This document shows, piece by piece, positions 16,932 through 25,434 of a stretch of 64,000 nt of DNA. Origin of the DNA: Pigmentiphaga kullae (lineage in GTDB: Bacteria; Pseudomonadota; Gammaproteobacteria; Burkholderiales; Burkholderiaceae_B); contig NZ_SGXC01000003.1 in assembly GCF_004216695.1 (NCBI RefSeq), positions 124,001-188,000 of the forward strand, written 5' to 3'. Numbering within the stretch: position 1 is the stretch's first letter; each line of letters opens with the position of its first letter. The notes beneath the pieces are model-generated. The model saw only the letters and a list, made by a program, of their open reading frames with translations. It was not told where the DNA came from and did not search any database. The position numbers and the translations under genes are program-made.

Positions 16932-17843
16932 TCAGCGCAGATCGTTGACGGCGGACACCATCATCCGGGTGAAGTCGTCGGCGATGCCGGTACGGACGGC
17001 GCCTTTGCGTACGATGCGAAAGAAATCAACGTCCACCGCCGGATCGACGAGCTCCTGGACGACGACCTTGTAGTGGCGGCACGCGGTGAGCGCAAATGCC
17101 GGAATGATCGCGGCGCCCACACCGATCTCGGCCAGGGCGATCTGCGTTTCTATGTGATTGACGGACGTATTGCCGGCGTTGTCGTTGGCGCCGTCGGGCA
17201 GGTGCCGGGCGATCAATTGCTGTACCGCGTTACTCGGCTGCAGGCCGATCAGCGGGGTGCCGCCCAACTGGTCCCAACGCGTCTGCCCGATACGGCGCAG
17301 CGGATTGCCGCGCTGCTTCCCGTCGGCTGCGCTGACGAGATACAGCCGCGACGAGAACATCCGGGTGCGTTCGATGCCCGTTGCCCCTTTCAAGAAAATG
17401 CCGAAACCGATGTCGAGTTCGCCGCTGGCCACCAGGTCCTGGATTGCATCGCGCTGTAGTTCCAGCACCCGCAGGGTGACATGGGGGTAGTTGCGGCGGA
17501 ACGCAGCGAAGGCCCGTGGAATGAGCTTGTTGCAGACCAGCGGCGTGGCGCCCAGGCGCAGGGCCTGCCGCACTCGTGTCTCGACTTCATGGACTTCGGA
17601 TACCGCCACTTGCAGATCCTGCACCACCCGCTGGGCGGTGGGGAGCAACCTGGCGCCAGCTTCGGTCAGGGTGACCGAGCGGGTGGTGCGGTCGAACAGC
17701 CGGCTGTCCAGTTGCGCTTCGAGTTCGCGGATGCAGAAGCTCAGGCCCGCCGGCGTGATGTGCAGACGCTCGGCGGCCTTGGTGAAGCTGCCGAGCTGCG
17801 CGGAGTGGACGAAGGCCAGCAATTGGCGGGTCGATATATTCAT
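16932..17843 (-). CDS. LysR family transcriptional regulator of the hydroxypyridine cluster
   Basis: A 303-aa LysR protein. The ATG at 17841-17843 yields MNISTRQLLAFVHSAQLGSF followed by the helix-turn-helix (about residues 17-60) and a periplasmic-binding-protein-like effector domain. The frame is open upstream, but only this start fits the family. It is divergent from the Bug receptor and the hydroxypyridine genes, the classic position for a LysR activator of its neighbours. Known nicotinate clusters use a MarR-type regulator (NicR/BpsR), so a LysR here is a difference. Confidence 0.9.
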   Translation of the reverse strand: MNISTRQLLAFVHSAQLGSFTKAAERLHITPAGLSFCIRELEAQLDSRLFDRTTRSVTLTEAGARLLPTAQRVVQDLQVAVSEVHEVETRVRQALRLGATPLVCNKLIPRAFAAFRRNYPHVTLRVLELQRDAIQDLVASGELDIGFGIFLKGATGIERTRMFSSRLYLVSAADGKQRGNPLRRIGQTRWDQLGGTPLIGLQPSNAVQQLIARHLPDGANDNAGNTSVNHIETQIALAEIGVGAAIIPAFALTACRHYKVVVQELVDPAVDVDFFRIVRKGAVRTGIADDFTRMMVSAVNDLR

Positions 17844-17845
17844 AA

Positions 17846-17862
17846 GAATTACTTGGTAATTC
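17846..17862. promoter_or_regulatory. 17-bp palindrome at the LysR gene start (candidate operator)
   Basis: Perfect arms GAATTAC and GTAATTC with a 3-base centre TTG. It contains a T-N9-A dyad of LysR-box type. It lies 3 bases upstream of the LysR start codon, between the divergent regulator and Bug genes, so it suits autoregulation and co-control of the catabolic operon. Confidence 0.5.
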
Positions 17863-17958
17863 GATTGATATTGTAGCTTGTTGCTGCCTGAGAATTCTCC
17901 CAAGATGCGCGGATGGGTGTACCCGCTCCTTGTCCTGGTCCCGTTTCCGGAGAGAAAG

Positions 17959-18978
17959 ATGGCTGCTTCGCATTCCGCTTGTGCTGGAACTGTTTCGCGT
18001 TTCAACCGCCGGGTCGTCTTGAAGCGCGTCGCGCTGGCCGCGGCGTTCGCCATGGGGTGTGCCGGGGCGCATGCGCAGTCCTATCCCGATCGGACGATCA
18101 CGCTGGTCGTCCCGTTCGGCCCCGGCGGCCCCACCGACTCCAGCGCCCGCATCATTGCCCGCGCGCTCGGCGCAAAGCTGGGCCAGTCCGTGGTCGTGGA
18201 CAACAAGGCGGGAGGCGGCGGCACCGTCGGTCCCATGGCCGTGGTGCGGGCCGCTCCCGACGGTTACACCCTGCTGTGGGGAGGCACCAGCAGTCTCGCG
18301 ATGGGGCCAGGCCTGTATCCCAAGCTCGGCTATGACCCGGTCAAGTCCTTTGCGCCGATTGCCCAGGTTGTACGCGCTCCGCATCTGTTCGTCGGACGGC
18401 CCGACCTGCCTGCGCGCAATCTGACCGAGTTGGTGGCCTTGGCCAAGGCGCGACCAGGCAAGCTGACGTTCGGGTCGGCCGGCGCGGGATCGTCCACGCA
18501 CCTGGCCGGCGAATCGTTCAAGGCCACCTTCGGCGTCGACCTGCTGCACATCGGCTACAAGAGCGGCGCCCAGGCTGTCGCCGATGTACTGGGCAAGCAG
18601 ATCGACCTGGTGTTCGATGCCGTGCCCGCGCTGGCGCCAAGCGTGCAGGCCGGCACGCTGCGGGCATTCGGCGTGACGGGCGTGGCGCGCAGTCCGCTGT
18701 TGCCCAACGTGCCCACCATTTCCGAGCAGCTCGGGCAGCCTTTCGACGCCTATAGCTGGTTCGGGTTGCTGGCCCCCGCCGGTACGCCCGCTCCGGTCGT
18801 GAGCAAGATCGCCGCCACGCTGGAAAGCGCGTTGAAAGACCCCGAGGTCCGTGGGCAGTTGCAGTCGGCGGGTTTCGAAGTGCTCGGTTCGAGCCCCGAG
18901 GCGTTCGCCGACACCATAGGCAAGGAAGCCGCCAAGTGGACCTCGCTGATCAAGAAGCTCGGGCTGACCAGCGAGTGA
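17959..18978 (+). CDS. Bug family periplasmic substrate-binding receptor (tripartite tricarboxylate receptor)
   Basis: A 339-aa receptor. The ATG at 17959 follows CGGAGAGAAAG; a TTG 27 codons upstream is less likely. The signal peptide ends around GAHAQS, followed by the family hallmark ITLVVPFGPGGPTDSSAR and later DNKAGGGGTVGPMAV and APDGYTL. Bug proteins bind small carboxylates in a Venus-flytrap pocket. No TctA/TctB membrane genes are present. It is the first gene of the rightward operon under LysR, so it probably captures a pyridine carboxylate or a related acid. Confidence 0.92.
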   Translation: MAASHSACAGTVSRFNRRVVLKRVALAAAFAMGCAGAHAQSYPDRTITLVVPFGPGGPTDSSARIIARALGAKLGQSVVVDNKAGGGGTVGPMAVVRAAPDGYTLLWGGTSSLAMGPGLYPKLGYDPVKSFAPIAQVVRAPHLFVGRPDLPARNLTELVALAKARPGKLTFGSAGAGSSTHLAGESFKATFGVDLLHIGYKSGAQAVADVLGKQIDLVFDAVPALAPSVQAGTLRAFGVTGVARSPLLPNVPTISEQLGQPFDAYSWFGLLAPAGTPAPVVSKIAATLESALKDPEVRGQLQSAGFEVLGSSPEAFADTIGKEAAKWTSLIKKLGLTSE

Positions 18979-19042
18979 TCCGGTCCGCCCACAACCCAGG
19001 CCGGAGCCCAGGAGGCCCCGGCTGCATGATGCAGGAGAATCA

Positions 19043-20290
19043 ATGAAACACCCCGGGAACGAGGCGGCGCCGATCCTGATCGCCGGCGGCGGCATCGGCG
19101 GCCTGGCCGCCGCACTGGCCCTGCTCAGGCGCGGTATCGACGTGATCGTGCTCGAGCAGGCGCCGCAACTCAGGGAAGTGGGGGCGGGGGTGCAGATCAG
19201 TCCGAACGGTTCGCGTGCGCTGCACGACCTGGGCGTTCTGGAGGCTGTCCGCGCCAGTTCGTGCAAGACCGAGGGCAAGGAGATCCGGCTGTGGAGCACC
19301 GGTCAGACCTGGAAGCCTTTCGACCTGGGAGACCAGGCGGTCAAGCGTTTCGGCTTTCCGTACTTCACGGCCTACCGGGTCGATCTGCACAACGCGCTGC
19401 TCGACGCCGTGCGCGAGCTGCGGCCCGATGCCATCCGCCTGAACAGCCGCTGCGTCGATTTCCTGCAGGATGAGGACGGCGTGACGCTGACGCTGGCCGA
19501 CGGCAGTACCGTGCGGGGCCGGGCGCTGGTCGGCGCGGACGGCATTCATTCGACCGTGCGCACGCGGGCATTCGGCACCGAACAGGCCAGCTATGCCGAC
19601 ATGATCGCCTGGCGCGGCGTGATTCCGATGGAGCGGGTGCCGGAACGGCTGCGGCGGCCGGTCGGCACCAACTGGGTGGGGCCCGGCGGCCATATCATCC
19701 ACTACCCGCTGCGCCGGGGCGAGTTGATGAATTTCGTCGGCTATCTCGAGGGCAAGCCCTGGGTGGCCGAGTCCTGGACGACACAAGCGACGGTAGAGGA
19801 ATGCGCGCGCGATTTCTCGGGCTGGCACGACGATGTCCACGCGCTGATCGCCTCGATGGACGCGCCGTTCAAGTGGGGCATGGTGCGCCGTCCCCGTCTG
19901 GAAGCGTGGACGGCCGGGCGCATCACCTTGCTGGGCGATGCCTGCCATGCGATGTTTCCGTTTCTCGCGCAGGGGGCGGTCATGGCCCTCGAGGACGGCG
20001 TCGTGCTGGCTCGTTGCATCGAGGCCGAGCCCGGCACGGTGGATGCGGCGCTGGCGCGCTACGAAAGGCTGCGCCGCGACCGCTGCTATGCGGTCGTCGA
20101 TGGTTCCGCGCAGAACGTGGGGCGCTTCCACAATCGCGTGCTTGCCGATCCCGTCGAGGGGCCCCGGTACATCGAGCGCGAGTGGGCATCGCAGCAGGTG
20201 CAGGCCCGCTACGACTGGATTTTCGACTACGACGCGGCCGGCGTCGATCTGGGCGAGCCGGCCATGGCCGTGGGAGAGCGCCATGCATGA
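19043..20290 (+). CDS. FAD-dependent aromatic monooxygenase (hydroxypyridine or hydroxybenzoate hydroxylase type)
   Basis: A 415-aa class A flavin monooxygenase. It has GGGIGGLAAALALLRRG (FAD motif, about residues 14-30), GADGIHSTVR (about 166-175) and LLGDACHAMFPFLAQGA near 295-311. Gene order with dihydroxypyridine dioxygenase suggests the NicC role, hydroxylation of 6-hydroxynicotinate or a similar pyridine to 2,5-dihydroxypyridine. However, the position of NicC His47 (GAGIHIGPN) is glutamine here (GAGVQISPN), as in 3-hydroxybenzoate 6-hydroxylases, so the substrate may differ. The stop overlaps the next gene. Confidence 0.85.
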   Translation: MKHPGNEAAPILIAGGGIGGLAAALALLRRGIDVIVLEQAPQLREVGAGVQISPNGSRALHDLGVLEAVRASSCKTEGKEIRLWSTGQTWKPFDLGDQAVKRFGFPYFTAYRVDLHNALLDAVRELRPDAIRLNSRCVDFLQDEDGVTLTLADGSTVRGRALVGADGIHSTVRTRAFGTEQASYADMIAWRGVIPMERVPERLRRPVGTNWVGPGGHIIHYPLRRGELMNFVGYLEGKPWVAESWTTQATVEECARDFSGWHDDVHALIASMDAPFKWGMVRRPRLEAWTAGRITLLGDACHAMFPFLAQGAVMALEDGVVLARCIEAEPGTVDAALARYERLRRDRCYAVVDGSAQNVGRFHNRVLADPVEGPRYIEREWASQQVQARYDWIFDYDAAGVDLGEPAMAVGERHA

Positions 20291-20948
20291 CACCGCCATT
20301 TTCGACACCCAGCATTTCGGACAGACGATGGGGCCGGGCGTGTCGCCGGCGCTGCTCGTGGTCGATTTCACTGTGGGATTCAACGATCCGGCGGCGTTCG
20401 GCGGCGGCAACATCGGCGCGGCGATCGCGGCGACCACCGAACTGCTGGCATTGGCCCGCGCGCATCGGTGGCCGATCGCGCATACCCGGATCGTCTACGC
20501 CAGCGACGGCAGCGATGCCAACGTGCACTGCCTGAAGGTGCCGCGGCTGCTGAGCCTGACCGAGGACAATCCGCAAAGCGATTTCGTGCCCGAGCTGACG
20601 CCGCGGGACGGAGAGATCATCGTGCGCAAACGGCTGCCGTCGGCCTTCTTCGGCACCGACCTGGCCGGCATGCTGTTTGCCCGGCGGGTGGACACGCTGT
20701 TCATCGCGGGGTGCACGACCAGCGGCTGCGTGCGTGCCAGCACGCTGGACGCGATGTGCCACGGCCTGCGTCCGATGGTGGTTGCCGATTGCGTGGGGGA
20801 TCGATCGCTGAGCGCCCATGAGGCCAGTCTGTTCGACCTGGGCAAGAAATACGCGGACGTGATCACCTTCCAGCAAGCAGCCGGGATGGCTTCCCGGTTC
20901 GCACAGGCCGAGACGACGCCCATGGGAACGGATCATGTCCGTCGGTGA
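20283..20948 (+). CDS. nicF: Maleamate amidohydrolase-like cysteine hydrolase (NicF type)
   Basis: A 221-aa isochorismatase-superfamily amidase. The catalytic triad is visible as Asp28 (LLVVDFT), Lys116 (IVRKRLPSAFFGTDL) and Cys149 (AGCTTSGCVRAS). In nicotinate degradation NicF hydrolyses maleamate to maleate and ammonia. The start ATG at 20283 overlaps the monooxygenase stop by 8 bases, and its own end overlaps the dioxygenase start by 14 bases. The alternative, an N-carbamoylsarcosine amidase-like activity, is less likely given the neighbours. Confidence 0.85.
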   Translation: MHDTAIFDTQHFGQTMGPGVSPALLVVDFTVGFNDPAAFGGGNIGAAIAATTELLALARAHRWPIAHTRIVYASDGSDANVHCLKVPRLLSLTEDNPQSDFVPELTPRDGEIIVRKRLPSAFFGTDLAGMLFARRVDTLFIAGCTTSGCVRASTLDAMCHGLRPMVVADCVGDRSLSAHEASLFDLGKKYADVITFQQAAGMASRFAQAETTPMGTDHVRR

Positions 20949-22002
20949 CGAGTATCGCGGCCAGATGTGGCGGGAAGTGCTGGCGTTGTGCGAGCTCCGG
21001 CGGGACGAAGGCGTCATCGTATTGACCGGCGAGTCCAGCCATCTCCAGAACGTCGATGCCGCGATGCGGGCGGCGGTGTCCCTGGGCGCCAGGCCCTTCC
21101 GGGTCGAGCTGCCTCCGGTTCCTCCGTGGCAGCACGGTGCCGACGACCGTACGGCCGCCGTCGGCACGACGCCGCTTTCCGGCAACCCCTGGGCGCTGGG
21201 CGCCTTGAAGCAGGCGGGGCTGATCATCGATCTGCTGGGGCTGCTGCATTCGCCCGAGCAGGTCGAACTGCTGGCGGGCGGCACACGGATGCTGATGGTG
21301 GTCGAACCGCCGGAGGTGCTGGCCAGGATGGTGCCGACCCGCGACGACAAGCGGCGGGTGATGGCCGCCAACGCCGCGCTGGCTGCGGCCCGCAGCATGC
21401 ATGTGAGGTCCGGTGCCGGTACCGACCTGCGGCTGGGTATCGGCCAGTTCCCGACCTTGCCCGAATACGGCTATGCCGATGTGGCGGGGCACTGGGACCA
21501 CTGGCCCAGCGGATTCCTGTCCACCTGGCCCAACGAGGGCAGTGCCGAGGGCCAGGTCGTCATCGACGTGGGCGACATGCTGTTTCCGTTCAAGCGCTAT
21601 GTCGAGAGTGCTCCCATCCGGCTGCGGATCGAGGCGGGATTCATCGTCGATATCGCCGGCGGCTTCGAGGCGGATTATCTGAAGCGGCACCTGGCGTCCT
21701 ACCGCGACCCCGGCGCATACGCCGTCTCGCATGTCGGTTGGGGGCTGCAGCCCAGGGCGCGCTGGACCGGACTGGGCATGCGCGACAAGGCGCAGTCGCT
21801 CGGCATGGACGCGCGCGCCTACTACGGTAATTTCCTGTTCTCGACCGGCCCGAATGCCGAAGCGGGGGGAGGCAACCGCAGCGCCTGCCACGTCGACATT
21901 CCGATGGCGCGTTGTTCGCTTTGGCTGGACGGCCAGCCCATGTTGATCGATGGCGATGTCGTCGCGCCGGACCAGGCCGTCGAGGGAGCGGGTTCGCAAT
22001 GA
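20935..22002 (+). CDS. nicX: 2,5-dihydroxypyridine 5,6-dioxygenase
   Basis: A 355-aa non-heme Fe(II) ring-cleavage enzyme related in fold to M29 aminopeptidases. It converts 2,5-dihydroxypyridine to N-formylmaleamate. The iron triad reported for NicX (His265, His318, Asp320) corresponds here to His266 (AVSHVGWGLQ), His319 and Asp321 (ACHVDIPMARC), one residue shifted. This is the best-supported function in the cluster and sets the pathway. Start and stop overlap both neighbours, so the genes are translationally coupled. Confidence 0.9.
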   Translation: MSVGDEYRGQMWREVLALCELRRDEGVIVLTGESSHLQNVDAAMRAAVSLGARPFRVELPPVPPWQHGADDRTAAVGTTPLSGNPWALGALKQAGLIIDLLGLLHSPEQVELLAGGTRMLMVVEPPEVLARMVPTRDDKRRVMAANAALAAARSMHVRSGAGTDLRLGIGQFPTLPEYGYADVAGHWDHWPSGFLSTWPNEGSAEGQVVIDVGDMLFPFKRYVESAPIRLRIEAGFIVDIAGGFEADYLKRHLASYRDPGAYAVSHVGWGLQPRARWTGLGMRDKAQSLGMDARAYYGNFLFSTGPNAEAGGGNRSACHVDIPMARCSLWLDGQPMLIDGDVVAPDQAVEGAGSQ

Positions 22003-23021
22003 CCCCATTGGACTGCCAGCGCCACGAATTTCCGCCCACCCGCCTGCACGGTGGCGATGTGCTCGAACGTCCCGTGCTTGCGTTCGCCACGCATGGAAGC
22101 CTGTCGCCCGCGAGGGACAACGCCATCCTCTTTCCCACGTGGTTCGGGTCCACGCACCACAACAATACCTGGCTGATCGGCCCGGGAAGGGCGCTGGATC
22201 CGTCACGCTATTTCATCGTTTGCGTCAATCTGCTGGGCAACGGACTGTCCAGTTCGCCCAGCAATACTCCATCGCCTCACGACGGCCCGCGCTTTCCGGC
22301 CATCCACGTGCTCGACAACGTCCGCCTGCAACGCAGGCTGCTGCGGGAGCGGTTCGGCATCGGCACGTTGCGGCTGGTGGTCGGCCGCTCGATGGGTGCC
22401 CAGGCGGCGTTCCAATGGGCTGCTTCGTATCCGTCGGAGGTCCGGGGCATGCTGGCCTTGTGCGGGTCGGCCCGGACCACGCCGCACAACCAGGTATTCC
22501 TGGCCAGTCTCGCCGCGGCGCTGAAGGCGGACCAGGGATGGCGCGGCGGGGACTATGCCGAACCGCCCATGGCGGGCCTTCGCGCGCTCGGCCATGCCTA
22601 TGCCGCCTGGGCCATGTCGCCGGAGTTCTATCGCCGCGGCCTCCATCTGGAGCAGGCCGCCTCCGTGGACGACTATGTCGCCCGCCGGTGGGCGGGCAAC
22701 TTCATCGGGCGCGATGCCAATGACCTGCTCAGCATGATGAGCACCTGGCAGCGGGCCGACTTGAGTGACGATCCGGCGTTCCTGGGCGACTGGAAGGCCG
22801 CGCTGCGCGCCATCGCATGTCCCGCCATCGTGATGCCCAGCCGCACCGATATGTACTTCCCGCCGGAGGACAGTGCGGCGGCGGTCGAACACATGCCCGA
22901 TGCCGAACTGCGGGTGATCGAGTCTGCCTGGGGACACCGGGCGGGATCGCCGGGCTCGGATCCGGCCGACGTCGCGGTCGTTGATGGGGCGTTGAGGGAG
23001 CTGCTGCGCAGGAGCGGCTGA
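21999..23021 (+). CDS. Alpha/beta hydrolase of the homoserine O-acetyltransferase (MetX) type, possible N-formylmaleamate deformylase
   Basis: A 340-aa protein. The ATG at 21999 overlaps the nicX stop (ATGA). The fold and motifs match MetX-like hydrolases: nucleophile elbow VVGRSMGAQAA (Ser131), acid in SRTDMYFPPED and histidine in SAWGHRAGSPG. Position and coupling suggest it does the NicD step, removal of formate from N-formylmaleamate, although classical NicD is a shorter hydrolase of about 260 residues. Acyltransferase activity cannot be excluded. Last gene of the operon; a GC-rich stem GCCGGG-TTTTT-CCCGGC follows at about 23038. Confidence 0.72.
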   Translation: MTPLDCQRHEFPPTRLHGGDVLERPVLAFATHGSLSPARDNAILFPTWFGSTHHNNTWLIGPGRALDPSRYFIVCVNLLGNGLSSSPSNTPSPHDGPRFPAIHVLDNVRLQRRLLRERFGIGTLRLVVGRSMGAQAAFQWAASYPSEVRGMLALCGSARTTPHNQVFLASLAAALKADQGWRGGDYAEPPMAGLRALGHAYAAWAMSPEFYRRGLHLEQAASVDDYVARRWAGNFIGRDANDLLSMMSTWQRADLSDDPAFLGDWKAALRAIACPAIVMPSRTDMYFPPEDSAAAVEHMPDAELRVIESAWGHRAGSPGSDPADVAVVDGALRELLRRSG

Positions 23022-23077
23022 TCCGCTTGTCGAAGGAGCCGGGTTTTTCCCGGCCCTGGCGGCATCTCCGAGGGCAT

Positions 23078-23106
23078 TTGCCGGCCTTCGAAAACGGGCT
23101 TAGAAT
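23078..23106 (+). promoter_or_regulatory. Promoter of the tRNA-Gly gene
   Basis: -35 TTGCCG (23078-23083), 17-base spacer and -10 TAGAAT (23101-23106), about 60 bases before the mature tRNA start. Confidence 0.6.
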
Positions 23107-23166
23107 TGCGTTCCTGCCGCTTGGCGGCAGTGCCTTCCGTCCAGGCGTTCAGCCCGGGCATCCAAG

Positions 23167-23240
23167 GCGGGTGTAGTTCAATGGTAGAACGGCAGCTTCC
23201 CAAGCTTCATACGAGGGTTCGATTCCCTTCACCCGCTCCA
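23167..23240 (+). tRNA. tRNA-Gly (anticodon CCC)
   Basis: A 74-base cloverleaf including the encoded CCA. The acceptor arm is GCGGGTG paired with CACCCGC, the T-loop is GGTTCGATTCC, and the anticodon loop TTCCCAA gives CCC at 23199-23201. The sequence is very close to E. coli glyU. One C-U mismatch is seen in the anticodon stem (28-42). It stands alone, with its own promoter; no integrase or duplicated 3' end was seen nearby. Confidence 0.95.
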
Positions 23241-23482
23241 GTTACGCTCCACGCTCAATTCGTCGCCTTGGAAAATAATTCCAGGTGACCGAAGTTCAAA
23301 GAATGTTTTTCCTTACGCTGATTGCGCAGGGAAAAATCCCTCCCTGACACCCCAAGTTCGACGCATTTGCCGCAGAACGGCATCGGGACCGCCCCCGGCG
23401 CGGACCATGCGGGCACCGCGATTGCTGACGAGCGACCGCCATCTAGCAGATACCTCTTGCCCTGCCGTCTGAGGAGCCTCAC

Positions 23483-24352
23483 ATGGCCGCGCCTGTCCAG
23501 CATCGCCGCATCCGCGTCGACAATATCGATACCTTCTACCGCTTGGCGGGCCCGCCGGACGCGCCGGCCATTCTGCTGCCGCACGGCTACCCCTGCTCTT
23601 CCTACGAATTCCGCAACCTGATGCCTCGCCTGGCGGATCGCTGGCGGCTGGTCGCGCCCGATTATCCCGGCGCAGGCTACAGCGCTACGCCGGACGATTT
23701 CGATTACAGCTTCGATGGCTATGCGGCCTTCCTGGACCGTTTCGTCCTGGCGATGGGCCTGGACCGCTTTGCGCTCTACCTTCACGATTTCGGCTCGCCG
23801 ATCGGCGCGCGGCTGGCGATCCGGGCGCCGCATAGGGTGACAGCGCTGATCATCCAGAATGGCGATGTTCCCTACGAGGACGCCCTGGGCCCCAAATACG
23901 CGGACATCGAAGCCACCTGGGCGCTGCCGCCAGCCGAAATGCGCCGGGCCATCGGCAGCAGCATCACCGAAGCGAGTTTTCAGGAAGAGTTTCTGAACCA
24001 TGTCCGGCCGGACATCGCCGACCGGATTTCCCCGGACTTATGGAAACTGCATTGGTCCCTGATGACGCCACGCCGCAAGGAGGTTGCCATCGACTTGATC
24101 GCCGGCCTGAAACAGAACCGATCGTGGTTCTCACGGCACCGGCGATACCTGGCGGACCACAGGCCGCCCACATTGATTGTCTGGGGGCCGCAGGACCACT
24201 ACATGCCTGAAGCCTCCGCCCGTGCCTATCTGCGCGACTTGCCGGATGCCGAACTCCACCTGCTGGACGGCGGCCATTGGTTGCTGGAAACGCATCTGGA
24301 TGAAGTAGCCGCGCTGATGCGGGTGTTCCTGCAACGGGTGCATGCGGCCTGA
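23483..24352 (+). CDS. Alpha/beta hydrolase with Asp nucleophile (haloalkane dehalogenase/epoxide hydrolase type)
   Basis: A 289-aa hydrolase with HGYP oxyanion motif (residues 34-37), nucleophile Asp102 in YLHDFGSPIGAR rather than serine, acid in WGPQDHYMPEA and histidine in LDGGHWLLETH. Asp at the elbow is the mark of dehalogenase and epoxide hydrolase enzymes. GAGGAG lies upstream of the ATG. It stands alone, converging with a LysR gene. The substrate is unknown. The 242 bases between the tRNA and this gene hold no recognisable gene. Confidence 0.82.
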   Translation: MAAPVQHRRIRVDNIDTFYRLAGPPDAPAILLPHGYPCSSYEFRNLMPRLADRWRLVAPDYPGAGYSATPDDFDYSFDGYAAFLDRFVLAMGLDRFALYLHDFGSPIGARLAIRAPHRVTALIIQNGDVPYEDALGPKYADIEATWALPPAEMRRAIGSSITEASFQEEFLNHVRPDIADRISPDLWKLHWSLMTPRRKEVAIDLIAGLKQNRSWFSRHRRYLADHRPPTLIVWGPQDHYMPEASARAYLRDLPDAELHLLDGGHWLLETHLDEVAALMRVFLQRVHAA

Positions 24353-24395
24353 TCGGCCGATACCGCGCGGGGCCAAACGCCTCGGGTAAAGCGCT

Positions 24396-25292
24396 TCACC
24401 GCCTCAGCCTGCGCGAGGCGCGCCGGAATTCTGCCGCGAGCGCCGCGGCTACTGCCGTCAGCGGCCGCATCGTCGGCGTGATCAGGTACTGCACGGCCAG
24501 CGGCAGATCGAGCTCGATGGGCAGGAACTTCAGCAATCCCCGCTGTCGCAGGGGCTCCAGCGCCGCCAGGCTGTTGATCGCGACATAGTCGCTCTGGAGC
24601 AGCATGTCGACCAGCGCGCTCGCCGAATTGCAGTGCGCCACCAGCGTGGGGTCGGGCAGGCCCTGCTTGCGCATCAGCGAGACGATCATCGGTCCGCCGG
24701 CCTGCTGCACGCTGTACAGCCAGCCGTAGGGCACGAGGCTGGCCAGGTCGCGGGCGTCGGCGGCTGGGTGATCGGCGCGCACGATGACGCCCAGGTCCGA
24801 ACTGCACAAGCGTTCGGTATGCAGGTCGGTGATGCTCTGGTCGGCCGGCAGCGGGCTGACCGCGAAGTCGATCCTGGCTTCGCGCAGCGCCGCGATCGTG
24901 GAAGACGAGCGGCCGCCGTACACACTGATTTGCGTGTTCGGCCTGTGTTCGCGAAAGCGAGCCACGGCTTCGGATAACAGCATCGCCTCGGCGGTCGCCG
25001 AAAGGCCGATCTTGACCTGGCTGTGGTGTTCGCCGCTGAACTGTTCGATTTCCTCGTGCAGATTGCGTAGCTCGGCATCGATGACGCGCGCGCGGCGCAG
25101 CACCATGCGGCCGATCTCGGTGGGTTCGACACCTCGGGCGGAGCGGATCAGCAGGGGCACGCCCAACGATTTCTCGAGAGCGGTGAGATTCTTGCTGACG
25201 GCGGCTTGTGCGAGGCCGAGTGTCCGGGCAGCGGATCGAACGCTACCTGTCTCGACAACCGCTATCAAATCGCGCAGATGAGCTTCGCGCAC
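24396..25292 (-). CDS. LysR family transcriptional regulator
   Basis: A 298-aa LysR protein: helix-turn-helix at about residues 15-60 (SVRSAARTLGLAQAAVSKNL), effector domain from about 90 to 290. It resembles the CbbR/GbpR-like group that regulates sugar acid and aromatic genes. It converges with the alpha/beta hydrolase and has no divergent partner; the AT-rich 142-bp region upstream ends at the 3' end of a leftward lipoprotein gene. The target is not evident. Confidence 0.88.
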   Translation of the reverse strand: MREAHLRDLIAVVETGSVRSAARTLGLAQAAVSKNLTALEKSLGVPLLIRSARGVEPTEIGRMVLRRARVIDAELRNLHEEIEQFSGEHHSQVKIGLSATAEAMLLSEAVARFREHRPNTQISVYGGRSSSTIAALREARIDFAVSPLPADQSITDLHTERLCSSDLGVIVRADHPAADARDLASLVPYGWLYSVQQAGGPMIVSLMRKQGLPDPTLVAHCNSASALVDMLLQSDYVAINSLAALEPLRQRGLLKFLPIELDLPLAVQYLITPTMRPLTAVAAALAAEFRRASRRLRR

Positions 25293-25434
25293 TGTGGTTC
25301 TTGCCTCCCCATTGTATTTTTTTGATTTTCTTGCTTTGTATGTATTCTATAGCGCCTGGGACAGCCGCCCCCGAATGCGGCCCGGGGCAGCGGCTTGTCG
25401 ATCGTTTCGAACGGCGAGCCGCTGCCGGCGTTCG

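Noticed and set aside
23167-23482. tRNA-associated integration site for a genomic island
   Set aside because: No integrase gene and no repeat of the tRNA 3' end was found downstream within the window.
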